Shown here piece by piece: positions 62,545 through 64,000 of a stretch of 64,000 bases of DNA (position 1 is the stretch's first letter; each line of letters starts with the position of its first letter). The DNA lies in NCBI RefSeq assembly GCF_019656335.1, contig NZ_BPLZ01000006.1:62001-126000 (forward strand), in the 5' to 3' direction. Origin of the DNA: Pseudomonas sp. NCCP-436 (lineage in GTDB: Bacteria; Pseudomonadota; Gammaproteobacteria; Pseudomonadales; Pseudomonadaceae). The notes under the pieces were generated by a model that worked only from the letters and a program-made list of their open reading frames with translations, made no database searches and had not been told where the DNA came from. The position numbers and the translations under genes are program-made.

Positions 62545-64000
62545 ATGTCCTCAAGACCGTTACCGCTGTTCGTTGCCTGGCGCCAGGCACTACGTGCCGG
62601 CTATTCGTGGAAGGCTCTACGTGGCGATCTCGGTGCCGGCCTCACAGTCGGCATCATTGCCATTCCACTGGCCATGGCGCTGGCAATCGCCGTCGGAGCT
62701 GCGCCACAACACGGCCTCTACACCGTACTGATTGCAGCGCCACTGATTGCTCTGTGCGGCGGCTCACGCTTCAACATTTCCGGCCCCACCGCCGCCTTCG
62801 TGGTGATCCTGCTGCCGATCACCCAGCAGCACGGCCTTGGCGGTCTGCTGCTATGCACCATGATGGCGGGCGGCATCCTGATCAGCCTAGGACTCCTGCG
62901 CGCCGGCCGTCTGATCGAATTCGTCCCCTACCCGGTCACTCTGGGCTTTACCGCCGGTATCGGCATCGTCATCGCTACCCTGCAGATCAAGGATCTGCTC
63001 GGTCTGGAGCTGTCCACCACGCCCGAACACTTTGTTGACAAGCTGGTACTGCTTTCCGAGGCTCTGCCTGGCGTACAGGCCGGTGACACCATGGTCGGTC
63101 TCTGTACCCTGGCCATTCTGCTGATTGCTCCACGTCGCCTACCGCGTCTGCCGGCACCGCTGCTGGCCCTAGCCATCGGCGCTGTACTGGCTCTGGGTCT
63201 GGAAAACCTGGGTCTGCCGGTGGCCACCCTCGGAGAACGCTTCAGCTACGTGCTCGATGGTCTCAAGCACCCGGGCATCCCGCCGATGCTGCCAACCCCG
63301 GCGCTGCCCTGGACTCTACCAGGCCCGAACGGCGAGCCGCTCCGTTTGTCGTTCGAACTGTTCCGCCAACTACTGGCGCCGGCTTTCGCCATCGCCATGC
63401 TCGGCGCCATCGAGTCGCTGCTCTGCGCGGTAGTGGCCGATGGCATGACCGGCAGTAAGCACGATCCGAATGCCGAGCTGGTCGGCCAGGGAATCGGCAA
63501 CCTGGTAGCCCCCTTCTTCGGCGGTATCACCGCCACCGCCGCCATCGCCCGTACCGCTGCCAACGTACGGGCCGGAGCCTTTTCCCCACTGGCGGCGATC
63601 ATTCACTCCGGCGTCGTGCTGGCCGCAGTACTGTTGCTGGCACCGCTGTTCAGCTATCTGCCGATGGCCGCACTGGCTGCATTGCTGCTGATGGTGGCCT
63701 GGAACATGAGCGAGGCCCGGCATATCGTCCATACCCTGCGCATTGCCCCACGGGGCGACGTACTGGTGCTGCTCACCTGCCTGGTACTGACAGTGCTGTT
63801 CGATATGGTGCTGGCTGTGGCCGTCGGCCTGTTGCTGGCTGCCGGCTTGTTCATCAAACGCATGAGCGAGTTGACTGACACCGCCGCGCCGAATCGCCGC
63901 CAACTCGAAATCCTGCAGGATCTGCCGGAACAAGTGATGGTCTATGTGATCCGCGGGCCTTTGTTCTTCGGCGCCGCCGAGAAGGCACTGAGCACTCTGC
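62545..64000 (+). CDS. dauA: SulP-family C4-dicarboxylate transporter DauA, partial
   Basis: The frame from ATG 62545 runs off the window end after about 485 codons. It has the SulP membrane domain with GLTVGIIAIPLAMALAIAVG and SGPTAAFVVILLPI motifs, the DauA-like GMTGSKHDPNAELVGQGIGN and ARTAANVRAGAFSPLAAI, and the opening of the C-terminal STAS domain (VMVYVIRGPLFFGAAEKAL). DauA (YchM) imports succinate, aspartate and fumarate aerobically. GGGAGAG precedes the ATG. Confidence 0.92.
   Translation, partial: MSSRPLPLFVAWRQALRAGYSWKALRGDLGAGLTVGIIAIPLAMALAIAVGAAPQHGLYTVLIAAPLIALCGGSRFNISGPTAAFVVILLPITQQHGLGGLLLCTMMAGGILISLGLLRAGRLIEFVPYPVTLGFTAGIGIVIATLQIKDLLGLELSTTPEHFVDKLVLLSEALPGVQAGDTMVGLCTLAILLIAPRRLPRLPAPLLALAIGAVLALGLENLGLPVATLGERFSYVLDGLKHPGIPPMLPTPALPWTLPGPNGEPLRLSFELFRQLLAPAFAIAMLGAIESLLCAVVADGMTGSKHDPNAELVGQGIGNLVAPFFGGITATAAIARTAANVRAGAFSPLAAIIHSGVVLAAVLLLAPLFSYLPMAALAALLLMVAWNMSEARHIVHTLRIAPRGDVLVLLTCLVLTVLFDMVLAVAVGLLLAAGLFIKRMSELTDTAAPNRRQLEILQDLPEQVMVYVIRGPLFFGAAEKALSTL

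Overview
The window is a high-GC gammaproteobacterial chromosome segment whose gene content and protein sequences point to Pseudomonas in the broad sense. Supporting evidence is the block secG-tpiA-glmM-folP-ftsH, yhbY, greA-carBA, dapB-dnaJKgrpE, recN-fur-bamE, smpB-ratA-rnfH, plus a Fur, GlmM and ClpB of the lengths usual in that genus. No insertion sequence, prophage, CRISPR array, tRNA or rRNA was seen. Coding density is high and the left 31 kb is mostly on the minus strand.

Layout. 1-5.2 kb: glycolysis, cell wall, folate and membrane proteolysis (secG partial, tpiA, glmM, folP, ftsH); rlmE, usually next to ftsH, is missing. 5.5-11.2 kb: yhbY, a small membrane protein, greA and carAB, the latter preceded by a leader with a terminator and a short ORF that reads through it. 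11.5-16.2 kb: dapB and the grpE-dnaK-dnaJ chaperone cluster with sigma-32 promoters. 16.3-19.1 kb: LexA-controlled recN, fur, bamE. 19.6-25.3 kb: a lactate island (lldP-lldD-dld with divergent lldR and two operator palindromes). 25.3-31.7 kb: smpB, ratA, rnfH, clpB, a nitroreductase, glutathione peroxidase and SlyD. 31.7-38.6 kb: acetate overflow (ackA-pta), an acyltransferase, two tandem OmpA-type lipoproteins, and a metallo-beta-lactamase-fold hydrolase.

38.7-52.6 kb is the most unusual part and is dominated by acyl chemistry. A MalT-type LuxR regulator, a DUF1329/DUF1302 envelope pair and a medium/long-chain acyl-CoA ligase share one strand, with a PsrA-like box and a perfect palindrome ahead of the DUF1302 gene. 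A thiolase follows on the other strand. Then comes a compact four-gene set: a LuxI/FeeM-superfamily acyltransferase, a SnoaL-like protein overlapping it by 4 bases, a heme-oxygenase-like di-iron oxidase, and a FATP-type acyl-CoA ligase. This set looks like a small fatty-acid-derived metabolite pathway of unknown product and is the best candidate for an undescribed system.

52.6-64 kb: a LysE exporter, hprA, rsmC, a manganese (yybP-ykoY) riboswitch ahead of a UPF0016/MneA-type exporter, a second SnoaL-like protein, a dCache chemoreceptor, a SRAP-domain protein with altered active-site residues, a DUF2007 protein, a glycerolipid acyltransferase, two small proteins of unknown role, a PA4642-family protein and the 5' part of dauA, cut by the window end.

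Functions are assigned by reading protein motifs and gene order from memory of the families; no database search was run.
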